Assembly (NCBI RefSeq): GCF_017352375.1
Contig: NZ_JAFEVR010000003.1
Span: 62,001-126,000 of the forward strand
Length of the DNA stretch: 64,000 nucleotides
Direction of reading: 5' to 3'
Origin: Mycolicibacterium sp. S2-37
Lineage (GTDB): Bacteria; Actinomycetota; Actinomycetes; Mycobacteriales; Mycobacteriaceae
Part shown: piece after piece, positions 45,045-53,912 of the stretch
How the letters are laid out: each line of letters opens with the position of its first letter
Position numbering within the stretch: the stretch's first letter is position 1
Position numbers and translations under genes: made by a program
The notes under the pieces: model-generated
What the model was told of the DNA's origin: nothing
The model's input: the letters and a program-made list of their open reading frames with translations, nothing else
The model's database searches: none

Positions 45045-46163
45045 TCAGGCCACGCCCTTCTGCCTGAGTATCGGTAACACGCCTTCGGCGAACCAGTACG
45101 CCTCCTCCAGATGCGGGTAGCCGGAGAGGATGAATTCGTCGAATCCCACCGAGTGGTACTCATAGATCAGGTTGGCCACCTCCTGGTGACTGCCGACCAG
45201 CGCCGTCCCCGCCCCGCCCCGGACCAGACCCACACCCGCCCACAGGTTCGGATAGATCTCCAGTTGGTCGATACGCCCGCCGTGCAGCGCGGTCATCCGC
45301 CGCTGCCCCTCTGATTGTGAATTCGAGTGCAGAGCAGTCGCTTTCGCGATCTGCTCTGGATCGAGCCGGGTCACCATCTCGTCGGCCACCGCCCAAGCGG
45401 CCTCGGAGGTGTCCCGGCTGATCGTGTGCAGCCGTATGCCGAAGCGCAGATTGCGGCCGCGTTCGGCGGCCAGGGCGCGCACCCTGTCGATCTTCGCGGC
45501 CGCAATCTGTGGCGGCTCACCCCAGGTGAGATTGGTGTCGACGTACTGTGCGGCGATGGGCAGCGCCGCCGCCGACGATCCACCGAAGTAGATGCCCGGC
45601 AACGGATCCGGCGGCTCGGACACCCGCGCGTCGGACACCGTGTAGTACTCGCCTGCGAAGTCGACGGACTCCTCGCGCCACACCGAATTCACGATGTGCA
45701 GGAACTCACCGGTGCGGGCGTAGCGATCGTCGTGGCTGAGCCAGTCGCCGAAGCGGCGTTGTTCGGTGTCGTCGCCGCCGCTGACGATGTTGAGCAGGAC
45801 CCGTCCCTCGGAGAACCGCTGCAGGGTCGCCGCCTGCTGGGCGGCCAGGGTGGGTGGCACCAGGCCGGGCCGGAAAGCCACCAGGAACTTCAGTCGCTCG
45901 GTCTCCGACAACAGCGCCGCCGAGGTGAGCCAGGCGTCCTCGCACCAGGTTCCGGTCGGGGTGAGCACTCCCTCGAAGCCCAGCCGGTCGACCGCCCGGG
46001 CCACCTCCGCGAGATAGCGGCGGCTGGGCGCGCGGTAACCCTCCGGCTGGATCTGCTGGGACGACGCGTGGGACGAGCCGACGATGAACCGGCTGTCCCC
46101 GGCGGTCGGGAGGAACCAGAAGAAGGCGGCCCGGGACGCGGGCGGTGGTGCGGGGGTGGCCAT
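45045..46163 (-). CDS. ssuD: FMNH2-dependent alkanesulfonate monooxygenase
   Basis: 372 residues of the bacterial luciferase-like group. It cleaves alkanesulfonates to aldehyde and sulfite using reduced FMN from a separate reductase. FFWFLPTAGDSRF, LTPTGTWCEDAWLT, LLNIVSGGD and IYFGGSS are typical SsuD segments. The ATG at 46163 has GAGGAG five bases upstream. It is last in the operon ssuC-ssuB-ssuA-ssuD. No ssuE-like reductase is adjacent, so FMNH2 must come from elsewhere. Confidence 0.88.
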   Translation of the reverse strand: MATPAPPPASRAAFFWFLPTAGDSRFIVGSSHASSQQIQPEGYRAPSRRYLAEVARAVDRLGFEGVLTPTGTWCEDAWLTSAALLSETERLKFLVAFRPGLVPPTLAAQQAATLQRFSEGRVLLNIVSGGDDTEQRRFGDWLSHDDRYARTGEFLHIVNSVWREESVDFAGEYYTVSDARVSEPPDPLPGIYFGGSSAAALPIAAQYVDTNLTWGEPPQIAAAKIDRVRALAAERGRNLRFGIRLHTISRDTSEAAWAVADEMVTRLDPEQIAKATALHSNSQSEGQRRMTALHGGRIDQLEIYPNLWAGVGLVRGGAGTALVGSHQEVANLIYEYHSVGFDEFILSGYPHLEEAYWFAEGVLPILRQKGVA

Positions 46164-46171
46164 ATCGCTCC

Positions 46172-47194
46172 TCAATTGCGGCTGATGTACAGCGGGGACA
46201 GGACGTCGCCGTAGCGGCGGTCGACCCACTTCGAGAATTCGGGCGCCGCGGCGATCTGTTGTGACTCGGCGAACAGGTCGGCCATCTCCTGCTCGCTGGC
46301 CACCAGCGCGTCGGAGAGGTCGGTGGGCAGGCGCAGACTGCGGCCCTGGGCCAGAGCCGCCACCTTGGGGTCCAGCCCGACCTCGGCGGCGTACCGCTCG
46401 GCCCACTCGTCGCGGTGGTCGTTGGCCCAGTGCACGGCTTTGGCGTAGCGCACGAGCAGATCGCTGAGTGCGGTGTTGCGTATCGGGTCGGCGAGCGCCA
46501 CGTCGGACGCGATCCCGAATCCGGCGCCGTTGGTCACTCCGGTTGCGCGGGCGATGCTGCGCACCGGCAGCTCGGTCTCGGCCTGTGCGGTGTAGGGATC
46601 CCAGACCGCCCAGGCGTCGACGCGCCGCTGGGTGAACGCCGACAGCGCGTCAGCGGGTTGCAGGAACACCAGTTTCACGTCGGCGGGGGTGAGCCCGTTG
46701 CGATCGAGCTGAACCAGGATGTGGCCGTGCGCGGAGCTGCCCTTGGCGACCGCGATGCTCCTGCCGCGCAGTTCACCGATGGACTGGATCGGTGCGTCGG
46801 CGTGCACGAGGACCTGATCGCCGAAGCCGCCGCCGTCATAGGCGGACACCACTTTGACCTTGGCGTTGGATGCAGCGCCGAAGATCGGTGGCGTGTTGCC
46901 GGTGATCGCGAAATCGATCTTGCCCGCGGTGGCGGCCTCGATCTGGGGTGGGCCCGAAGTGAACGTGGAGAACTCCACGGCGTAGGGCAGATCCTTCAGC
47001 GCACCCGCCGCCGTCAGGAGCGCTTGCGTACCGCCCTTCTGGTCGCCGATGTGCAGGGTCAGCCCTGACAGGTCGGACAGCGGTACGGTTTCGGGTGCTT
47101 CGACCGTGCCGCCGGTCTCCTCGCGGGAGACGCAGCCGGCCAGCACCGTCATAGAGACGAGGGCGATCAGCAGCGTCCGGCGGATTCCGGGCAT
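46172..47194 (-). CDS. ssuA: aliphatic sulfonate-binding lipoprotein
   Basis: 340 residues with lipobox LAGC (Cys21). The mature part (HIGDQKGGTQALL, FAITGNTPPIFGA) matches SsuA/NMT1-type binding proteins of sulfonate and taurine importers. It delivers sulfonates to the SsuBC channel. It lies eight bases before ssuD and 32 bases after ssuB. Confidence 0.88.
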   Translation of the reverse strand: MPGIRRTLLIALVSMTVLAGCVSREETGGTVEAPETVPLSDLSGLTLHIGDQKGGTQALLTAAGALKDLPYAVEFSTFTSGPPQIEAATAGKIDFAITGNTPPIFGAASNAKVKVVSAYDGGGFGDQVLVHADAPIQSIGELRGRSIAVAKGSSAHGHILVQLDRNGLTPADVKLVFLQPADALSAFTQRRVDAWAVWDPYTAQAETELPVRSIARATGVTNGAGFGIASDVALADPIRNTALSDLLVRYAKAVHWANDHRDEWAERYAAEVGLDPKVAALAQGRSLRLPTDLSDALVASEQEMADLFAESQQIAAAPEFSKWVDRRYGDVLSPLYISRN

Positions 47195-47226
47195 GGGGTT
47201 CCCTTCGGGTCACTCGGGCGGGTGGG

Positions 47227-47973
47227 TCAGATCTCGACGCCGAGGGCGTCGAGCAGTGCGGCGCGGTGGCGGTCGGTGTCTACGGACGGATCGCCCGGCG
47301 AACGACGCGGGGTAGCGATGTCGAGGGTGTGCACCACTCGTCCGTCCTCGAGCACGAGGACACGGTCGGCGAGTGCCACGGCCTCGTCCACATCGTGCGT
47401 GACGAGCAGGACACCGAAGTCGTGTTCGCGCCACAGGTCGAGCAGCAGCGTGCGCATGGTGAGCCGGGTCAGTGCGTCCAGTGCGCCGAACGGCTCGTCG
47501 AGCAGGAGCAGCCGCGGCTCGGCGACCAGCGCCCGGGCCAGCGACACCCGTTGCGCCTGACCGCCCGACAGCGTCAGCGGCCATGCGTCGGCGAAATCGG
47601 ACAAGCCGACGTCGGCCAGGGCCCGCTCGGCACGGCGCAGCGCTTCGGCCTTGGGCACCCGCGCCCGGGTCAGGCCGTAGGCGACGTTGGTGCGCACGTC
47701 GCGCCACGGGAACAGCCGCGGTTCCTGGAACGCCAGCGCCGGCGCCCCGGCGACGGTGCGCTCACCGGTGTGGTCGCGGGACAGGCCCGCGAGCACGCGT
47801 AGCACGGTGGACTTCCCGGATCCGCTGCGTCCGATGAGCGCGACGATCTCGCCTCGGCCGATCTCCAGGGAGACGTCGGTCAGCACGTGATTGTTCCCGT
47901 ACCACTTGTCGACGTGCCGCAGTGCGGCCGCGGTGCGGGTGGGGCTCTCGGTGGTGGGCGCGGTGAGTGTCAT
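47227..47973 (-). CDS. ssuB: sulfonate ABC transporter ATPase
   Basis: 248 residues, single nucleotide-binding domain: Walker A GRSGSGKST, Q-loop FQEPRLFPW, signature LSGGQAQRVSLARAL, Walker B LLLDEPFGALD and THDVDEA. The FQEPRLFPW form is typical of nitrate/sulfonate/taurine ATPases. Its ATG overlaps the ssuC stop (ATGA), so the two are coupled. The long upstream frame is a shadow of ssuC. Confidence 0.9.
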   Translation of the reverse strand: MTLTAPTTESPTRTAAALRHVDKWYGNNHVLTDVSLEIGRGEIVALIGRSGSGKSTVLRVLAGLSRDHTGERTVAGAPALAFQEPRLFPWRDVRTNVAYGLTRARVPKAEALRRAERALADVGLSDFADAWPLTLSGGQAQRVSLARALVAEPRLLLLDEPFGALDALTRLTMRTLLLDLWREHDFGVLLVTHDVDEAVALADRVLVLEDGRVVHTLDIATPRRSPGDPSVDTDRHRAALLDALGVEI

Positions 47974-48785
47974 GTGCGGTACCTCAGGGCTCGGCGTTCC
48001 AGTGCGCGGACGACGGCGTCGGTGCCGATGCCCAGGAATGCGTAGACGATCAGGCCGAAGAAGATGATGTCGATGCGCAGGAAGTCGCGCGCGTTGTTGA
48101 TCAGGAACCCGATTCCGCTGTCGGCGTTGATCTGTTCGGCGACGATCAGCGTCAACCAGGCGATCGCGAGGGATTGTCGTAGCCCGACGAGCACCTGGGG
48201 TGCGGCGCTGGGCACGATGATCCGGGAGAAGCGCTGCCAGAACGAGAACCCGAGCACCTGAGCGGTTTCGAACAGTTTCGGGTCGACCTGACGAATCGCC
48301 GAGAAGGTGTTCAGGTACAGCGGGAAGCTGACACCCAGTGCGACGAGCAGGATCTTGGGCAGTTCCCCGATGCCGAACCACAGGATGAACAGGGGGATCA
48401 GGCCGAGGTGCGGCAGCGCGCGGACCATCTGCATCGGCGGGTCGACGGTCGACTCCAGCCAGCGCGACAATCCGACCGCGGTGCCCAGCGCGACGCCGAG
48501 GAGGCCGCCGAGCACCAGCCCCTGGACCACCCGCACGCCGGAGACGTGCAGGGCGTCGGCGAGCTGACCGTTGCCGATGAGCTCGATCCCGGCTTCGACG
48601 ATCAGCGACGGTGCGGGCAGCACGTCCTGCGGGATGATCTTCAAGGCGCTGCCGAGCTGCCAGAGCGCGAGGATGACGACGGGTGAAGCCCAGCGGATGT
48701 AAGTCCACTTACGTTCAGCCCGAGGGGGTTTCGGCGCCGACACCACTGTGGGTGCGGCAGACGTCACTTCGGCGGAACTGGTCAC
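47970..48785 (-). CDS. ssuC: sulfonate ABC transporter permease
   Basis: 271 residues with a 25-residue cytosolic tail and about six transmembrane helices. The ETAQVLGFSFWQRFSRIIVPSAAPQVLVGLR region is the EAA coupling loop, and IAWLTLIVAEQI is a strong SsuC/TauC segment. It is the first gene of the sulfonate operon, with a GTG start. The 68 bases upstream show no CysB-like or other recognised operator. Confidence 0.88.
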   Translation of the reverse strand: MTSSAEVTSAAPTVVSAPKPPRAERKWTYIRWASPVVILALWQLGSALKIIPQDVLPAPSLIVEAGIELIGNGQLADALHVSGVRVVQGLVLGGLLGVALGTAVGLSRWLESTVDPPMQMVRALPHLGLIPLFILWFGIGELPKILLVALGVSFPLYLNTFSAIRQVDPKLFETAQVLGFSFWQRFSRIIVPSAAPQVLVGLRQSLAIAWLTLIVAEQINADSGIGFLINNARDFLRIDIIFFGLIVYAFLGIGTDAVVRALERRALRYRT

Positions 48786-48853
48786 GGTCAGTCGACGCTA
48801 CGGCGGCGACGTTCCGTGCCGAAGGGTTTGATTCGCCGTGAAGCTAACCCGGA

Positions 48854-49567
48854 TCAGCCGAGCCGGAAGTTCCCGTCGACGACGACCGCCTCGACCGGCT
48901 GTCCGTTGATGGTGGCACCCCACTTGCCATCCGGGCGTTCCTGGAGGTCGCCGGCCTGGCGCAGCAGGCGCTTGTTCCGGACGTCGGCGCGGAACTGGGC
49001 GTCTGCGAGCTGCTGACGCTCGAATTCGCCGAAGTCTGACCCTCCGCCCATGCCGCCGAACTGCACGCCGACCGCGGAACCGTTGGGGCGAAGCACCCAG
49101 GACTCCCGCACACCGCCCAGTTCGGCGGTGTACATCCCGGCCGGCGCGGGCACCTCGGCGGCGGTGAACGTGTACGTGACACCGTCCATCGTCAGGTTGC
49201 CGTCGACATCGGTGCCGTCGAACGATGCGGTGAGCGTGTCGCGGAACCGCGATGTCAGGTCGATCGAGCCGTTCTTCTCGTCGCCGAAGAACCAGGCTTC
49301 GTCGTCGCTGCCGTTGCAGGCGTAGGCAGCGATGCTGTCGCCGTCGACCGCGATGCCGATCGTCATCGTCCGGCCGTCCTTCTCCATGTCGGCGATGTAC
49401 TTGGCGGACTGCGGGAAGGCGGCGGCGGAGGCGGAGGTGGTGGTTGCGGACGGGGCGGCCGACGACGTCGTCGTATCGGTGGAAGACCCGCCGGCACAGG
49501 CCGACACGGTGCCGAGGGTGAAGATCGCGCTGAGACCCAGAAGCAGGGTGCGGGGGTGCTTACTCAT
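48854..49567 (-). CDS. lipoprotein of unknown function
   Basis: 237 residues, lipobox VSAC (Cys24), then a Ser/Thr/Ala-rich linker to about residue 48 and a beta-rich domain (IGIAVDGDSIAAYACNGSDDEAWFFG; FGGMGGGSDFG). It resembles other mycobacterial lipoproteins of unknown role. The ATG at 49567 lacks a clear ribosome-binding site, so the start is less certain. Confidence 0.65.
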   Translation of the reverse strand: MSKHPRTLLLGLSAIFTLGTVSACAGGSSTDTTTSSAAPSATTTSASAAAFPQSAKYIADMEKDGRTMTIGIAVDGDSIAAYACNGSDDEAWFFGDEKNGSIDLTSRFRDTLTASFDGTDVDGNLTMDGVTYTFTAAEVPAPAGMYTAELGGVRESWVLRPNGSAVGVQFGGMGGGSDFGEFERQQLADAQFRADVRNKRLLRQAGDLQERPDGKWGATINGQPVEAVVVDGNFRLG

Positions 49568-49629
49568 GTGATCAGCATGGATCGCCGGACGCCGCGATAC
49601 ATGAAGATTGTATGGAGAATGCATGGAGA

Positions 49630-50883
49630 TCAGTCGTCTGCGGCGAGGAAGGTCTCGACCTCGCCGCAGAACACCTGCCAGGCCGGTTCCGTGGCCGTCA
49701 GCAGATGGTTGTTGCTGTCCAGCGCGATCAACTCCGACCGGGGTATGCACGCGGCCAGCTCCTCGCCGTAGCGCATCGGCACCCGGTGGTCGTCGCGGGA
49801 GTGCAGCACCAGCGTCGGGCAGCGCACCTGCTGCGCTTCCTCGCGCACGTCGATGCGGCCGAATTCGGTGAGGAAGCGCACCGCGTTCTCCGGAGATGTG
49901 GTGCGGCGTTGCAGCTGATCGAAGGCGGCCCAGTCCGCGCGGGTGCCGTCCGGCAGGAACTGTGCGGCGAACACCTGCCGGAATGCCGGGTCGTCGCGGC
50001 CCCAGCCGACCCGGGCGAGGTCCAGATCCAGCGCGGCCGCCTGCCTCTCGACGTCGCCGACGGCGCGTACCGCGCGGCCTCGGGCGTAGGCGCCGCACAG
50101 CACGAGCCGGGAGACCCGATCCGGGTGGCGGGCCGCATAGGCCACCGCAACCGCGCCGCCCTGGGACACCCCGAGCAGGGGGAACCGTTCGAGTCCGAGC
50201 GCCTCGACCACCGACTCCAGGTCGGTCACCCAGGCGTCGAACGAGAATTCGCTTGTCTCCCAGTCGGACAACCCGCATCCGCGCTCGTCGTAGCGGATGA
50301 AGCAATGCCGCTGCGACAGGTCACGAACCCAATGCCGCCACACCGGGCTCTCGATGTCGTAGCCCAGGTGGGTCATCCAGTTCGCCGCCCGCACCAGGGG
50401 CGGCCCGTCGCCGGCCACGGCGTAGGCCAGCCGGACACCGTCGGCGGCGCGGCAGAACGCGATGTGCTGGCGCACCGGCGCTTCGGGCGGCTCCGGGGGC
50501 GTCGGCGGCAGCGGTGCGTCGTCGACGATCTCGCCGACGAACTGGTAGCCGCGGCCACGGACGGTGCGGATGTAGCGCTGCGATTCACCGTCGTCGCCCA
50601 ACGCCCGGCGCGCCGCCTTGATGCGGCTGGTCAGCGCGGCCTCCCCCACGAAGCGCCCACCCCACACGGAGTCGAAGAGCTCTTCTTTGCTGACGAACCG
50701 GTCATGGTGTCGGACCAGCTGGGTGAGGACGTCGAACACCTGCGGCTCGACCTTGATCAAGGTTGTTCCGCAGCGCAATTCGTAACGGAGGGTGTCCAGG
50801 ACGAAATCGCCGAACCGCCACACGCCGCGGCGCCCCGGGTCGGCTTCGGTGCTCGGGGTGGAGTCAGGCGGCGACAGCGACAA
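49630..50883 (-). CDS. winged-helix DNA-binding domain fused to an alpha/beta hydrolase
   Basis: 417 residues. Residues about 21-120 form an OmpR-type winged helix (WRFGDFVLD; EELFDSVWGGRFVGEAALTSRI; YIRTVRGRGYQFVGEI). Residues about 140-417 are an alpha/beta hydrolase with nucleophile elbow GVSQGG, an acid in HSRDDHRVP and His in DSNNHLL. It may be a regulator whose hydrolase domain senses or cleaves a small ester ligand; this is inference. The start is TTG at 50883, but a GTG at 50823 directly before the DNA-binding domain is possible. Confidence 0.75.
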   Translation of the reverse strand: MSLSPPDSTPSTEADPGRRGVWRFGDFVLDTLRYELRCGTTLIKVEPQVFDVLTQLVRHHDRFVSKEELFDSVWGGRFVGEAALTSRIKAARRALGDDGESQRYIRTVRGRGYQFVGEIVDDAPLPPTPPEPPEAPVRQHIAFCRAADGVRLAYAVAGDGPPLVRAANWMTHLGYDIESPVWRHWVRDLSQRHCFIRYDERGCGLSDWETSEFSFDAWVTDLESVVEALGLERFPLLGVSQGGAVAVAYAARHPDRVSRLVLCGAYARGRAVRAVGDVERQAAALDLDLARVGWGRDDPAFRQVFAAQFLPDGTRADWAAFDQLQRRTTSPENAVRFLTEFGRIDVREEAQQVRCPTLVLHSRDDHRVPMRYGEELAACIPRSELIALDSNNHLLTATEPAWQVFCGEVETFLAADD

Positions 50884-50958
50884 AGCAACCCATTTCGGCG
50901 TACGGTCGCCCCATCGTAAGGCCTGACGCCGCTCGATACACGGGTCATGATCAAGCGC

Positions 50959-52279
50959 TCAGTGTGTCGAGAGTAGATCGTTCTCCTCGACCGCATCCAT
51001 CGCCAGGGTGCGGTAGCCGTAATCGTCGAAGAGGACGGTGATGCGGTCGGTGTCTCCGCCGATCACCACACCGCTGCCCCACTGTTTGTGTGTGACGACG
51101 GTCTGCACAGGGATGGGGGGTTCTTCGCTCGATGCGTCGTCGACCGGGGCGCCGGCGGCGGCGCTGCAGCGGTCGCAGTTGCCACACGGTCCCGGCAGAT
51201 CCTGCCCGAAGTAGCCGAGCAGGAACCGCCTGCGGCAGTCGCGGGCCTCGGCATAGCCGCGCCTCATCTCCACGCGGCTACGGTCGATCCGTTCCCGCAT
51301 GTCGACGACCTCGAGGGCGTCGCGGACCGCATCGCGGGTCCGGCGGCCAGTGGAGACGAAGCCCTTGCGAGTGGCGGTGATCGCGTCGGCCTGTTCGAGC
51401 AGATTGACGGCATTGGTGAGCGTGCGGCCCTTGACGCCGAGGTCGGCGCGCAACTGGTTGATGCGTTTCGGCTTCTTCTGATCCAGCGCCTGGTGGACCG
51501 CCTTCACCAGATCCGCGTCGGGCCGGTGGGTGGTGAAGAACCGGGCGAGGCCGAGATCCTCGGCCCGGTAGAACAGCAGCGCCAGGGCGGCGTCGCCGTC
51601 CCGGCCGGCCCGGCCGATCTGCTGGTAGTAGGAGTCCAGAGAATCCGGGATCGACGCGTGTACGACGAAGCGGACGTTGGGCTTGTCGATGCCCATGCCG
51701 AACGCCGACGTCGCCACGAGGACGTCGAACTCCTCCTCGCCGGCCTCCTTGCGGAACCCGTCATGCACCGCCTGCCGCTGTCGGGCGGACAGCCCCGCGT
51801 GGTAGACCGCCGCCCTGCTGCCGCGTTCGTTCAACGCGGCGGCGTACTGTTCGGCGTCCTTGCGGGTCGCGGTGTAGAGCAGGCCGGGACCGGTCAGGCC
51901 GGCGACGGCGCCGACCACCGCGGTCCGCTTGTCGTGATCCTCGAGGAACTGCTCGACCTCCAGGCGGAGGTTAGGGCGGTCGAAATCGCCCACCACCAGC
52001 GGATCGCGCTGCCGCAGCCGTTCGGCGATCTCCCGCCGGACCACCACAGAGGCGGTGGCGACCGGAGTCCGCGAGGCCGGCGATCTGCTCCTGCTGCAGG
52101 GCGATCAGCGGCGACACGGCGAGCGTCGGACCGTCGAGCAGCAGATCGGGCACCTGGTAGATGGCGGACTTCCCCGAACCGGTCGGCAGCACCGCCGGGA
52201 CGTCGCGGCCCGCCATGATCGCCTGCATCGCCTCGAGCTGTTCGGGGTGCAGTTCCGCCCAGCCGAATACCGCGACCAG
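50959..52279 (-). pseudogene. recQ: recQ-type DNA helicase, inactivated by internal deletion and 5' loss
   Basis: Two recQ fragments lie in different frames. Positions 52279 to about 52060 encode HPEQLEAMQ, Walker A PTGSGKS and VSPLIALQQEQIAGLADS. From about 52075 to 50959 a second frame resumes with ATASVVVRREIAERL and runs through motifs IV-VI (GIDKPNVRFVVHA; QQIGRAGRDG), the zinc ligands in CGNCDRC and the C-terminus. About 85 residues normally lie between, including the DEAH box, and are absent. The 5' frame is closed by TAA at 52280-52282, so the usual N-terminus is also missing. A helicase is not expected to be made; the 362-residue 3' frame could still be translated. Confidence 0.8.
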
Positions 52280-52304
52280 TTACCCGGGCGATGGGCGGGA
52301 AAAC

Positions 52305-52751
52305 CTACCTCCAGCCGTCGGCGGCCTTGGCTGCACGCATCAGCGCATCACACAACTGCCGAAGCTCGGCGGGGTCCGCCCCCTCGTCGACGGCGGTCGC
52401 GACGTCCTCTGCGGCACAACGCACCTCGAACACGCGGTCGGACAACTGGGCGGCCTCGTCGGCGGTCAGCACGACCGCGTCCGGCGCCAGCGAGGTGCCC
52501 TTGACCATGGCGCGCTGTTCGTAGGCGCGTTGTCGGCAGGACTGTCTGCAGTACTGGCGCCGCCGACCCATCCCGGCATCGGCCACCTCGCGCCCGCACC
52601 ACCGGCAGGGTTGAGGTCGACCACGGCGTCTGTTCAGGGCGATCTGGGACGCTGCCTCGGACGGTGCCACGGATCCCGACTGTAGACCGGGTGCCCGACG
52701 GATCCCGGTAACATCATCGGTCGAGTCGGGAACTGTGCGCGCGTTTGCCAC
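52305..52751 (-). CDS. zinc-ribbon-like protein, Rv2049c-type
   Basis: Up to 148 residues. A CxxC-N17-CxxxC arrangement (CRWCG and YCRQSC) forms a probable zinc ribbon, followed by an acidic helical tail. The position next to and divergent from rbpA matches Rv2049c of M. tuberculosis. The start is uncertain: the GTG at 52751 gives a long Ser/Pro-rich lead, and a GTG at 52670 would give a shorter protein nearer Rv2049c. Function unknown. Confidence 0.65.
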   Translation of the reverse strand: MANARTVPDSTDDVTGIRRAPGLQSGSVAPSEAASQIALNRRRGRPQPCRWCGREVADAGMGRRRQYCRQSCRQRAYEQRAMVKGTSLAPDAVVLTADEAAQLSDRVFEVRCAAEDVATAVDEGADPAELRQLCDALMRAAKAADGWR

Positions 52752-52794
52752 GTTGTTTATCCGGCAAGTCTGCAGTTGAAGAGGAGTGATGACG

Positions 52795-53133
52795 ATGGCT
52801 GATCGTGTCCTGCGAGGCAGTCGTCTCGGCGCCGTGAGCTACGAGACCGACCGCAACCATGACCTGGCGCCGCGTCAGGTCGCCCGCTACCGCACCGACA
52901 ACGGTGAGGAGTTCGACGTCCCGTTCGCCGACGACGCGGAGATCCCCGGCACCTGGTTGTGCCGCAACGGTATGGAAGGCACCCTCATCGAGGGTGACGT
53001 GCCCGAACCCAAGAAGGTGAAGCCGCCGCGCACCCACTGGGACATGCTGCTGGAACGTCGTTCAGTCGAGGAACTCGAGGAGTTGCTCAAGGAGCGGCTC
53101 GACCTGATCAAGTCCAAGCGCCGGGGCAGCTGA
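52795..53133 (+). CDS. rbpA: RNA polymerase-binding protein RbpA
   Basis: 112 residues, very close to mycobacterial RbpA, which binds RNA polymerase with the primary sigma factor and stabilises the open promoter complex. The core domain (YETDRNHDLAPRQVARYRT to PGTWLCRNGMEGTLIEG), the basic linker (PEPKKVKPPRTHWDMLLERR) and the sigma-interacting helix (EELEELLKERLDLIKSKRR) are intact. The ATG at 52795 has GAGGAG eight bases upstream and matches the known N-terminus MADRVLRGSR; an in-frame GTG at 52786 overlaps that site. Confidence 0.95.
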   Translation: MADRVLRGSRLGAVSYETDRNHDLAPRQVARYRTDNGEEFDVPFADDAEIPGTWLCRNGMEGTLIEGDVPEPKKVKPPRTHWDMLLERRSVEELEELLKERLDLIKSKRRGS

Positions 53134-53135
53134 GT

Positions 53136-53912
53136 TCAGCGCCGGTATTCGAGTCCGCGGGCGCGGTCGTAGCGCCCGCGGATTCCCCAGTCCGCGACCT
53201 TGAACAGGGCTTCGCGGATGTTCGACCCGCTCATTTTCGACACTCCGAGTTCACGCTCGGAGAACGTGATGGGTACCTCGGCGACGACGAACCCGTTGTT
53301 GATGGTGCGCCACGTCAGGTCGATCTGGAAGCAGTAGCCCTTGGAATCGACCGCCGCCAGGTCGAGCTTCTCCAGCACTTCCCGTCGATAGGCACGGTAT
53401 CCGGCGGTGATGTCGCGGATCCCCACCCCGAGTAGCACCCGGGCGTAGGTATTGGCCGTCTTCGACAGCGCGTACCGGCGCCGCGGCCAGTTCCGGATGG
53501 TGCCGCCGGGCACGTAGCGCGACCCGATCACCAGGTCGGCACCGCCGTCGACGGCGTCCAGCAGGCGATACAGCTGTTCGGGTGCGTGGCTGCCGTCGGC
53601 GTCCATCTCCACGAGCACCGAGTACTGCCGGCTCAGCCCCCAGGCGAAGCCAGCCAGATACGCCGCACCCAATCCGTCCTTGGAGGTGCGGTGCATGACA
53701 TGAACCCGATCGGGGTCGCTGAGCGCCAGCTCGTCGGCGAGCTCGCCGGTACCGTCCGGGCTGCCGTCATCGACCACGAGGATGTGCACACCCGGGCACG
53801 CATCGTGCACCCGGCGCACGATCAACGGCAGATTCTCCCGCTCGTTGTAGGTCGGGATGATGACCAGCGTGCGCTGACTCGGCCGGGCAGCCCCGGGCAT
53901 GGGACCGGTCAT
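53136..53912 (-). CDS. ppm1: polyprenol-phosphate mannosyltransferase (Ppm synthase domain)
   Basis: 258 residues of GT family 2. It makes polyprenyl-phosphate mannose from GDP-mannose, the donor for lipomannan, lipoarabinomannan and protein mannosylation. [15 protein letters not shown] opens the GT-A fold and EMDADGSH holds the DxD metal site; [11 protein letters not shown] near the end is typical of dolichyl-phosphate mannose synthases. There is no membrane domain. It overlaps lnt by ATGA; in M. tuberculosis the two are one protein (Rv2051c). Confidence 0.92.
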   Translation of the reverse strand: MTGPMPGAARPSQRTLVIIPTYNERENLPLIVRRVHDACPGVHILVVDDGSPDGTGELADELALSDPDRVHVMHRTSKDGLGAAYLAGFAWGLSRQYSVLVEMDADGSHAPEQLYRLLDAVDGGADLVIGSRYVPGGTIRNWPRRRYALSKTANTYARVLLGVGIRDITAGYRAYRREVLEKLDLAAVDSKGYCFQIDLTWRTINNGFVVAEVPITFSERELGVSKMSGSNIREALFKVADWGIRGRYDRARGLEYRR

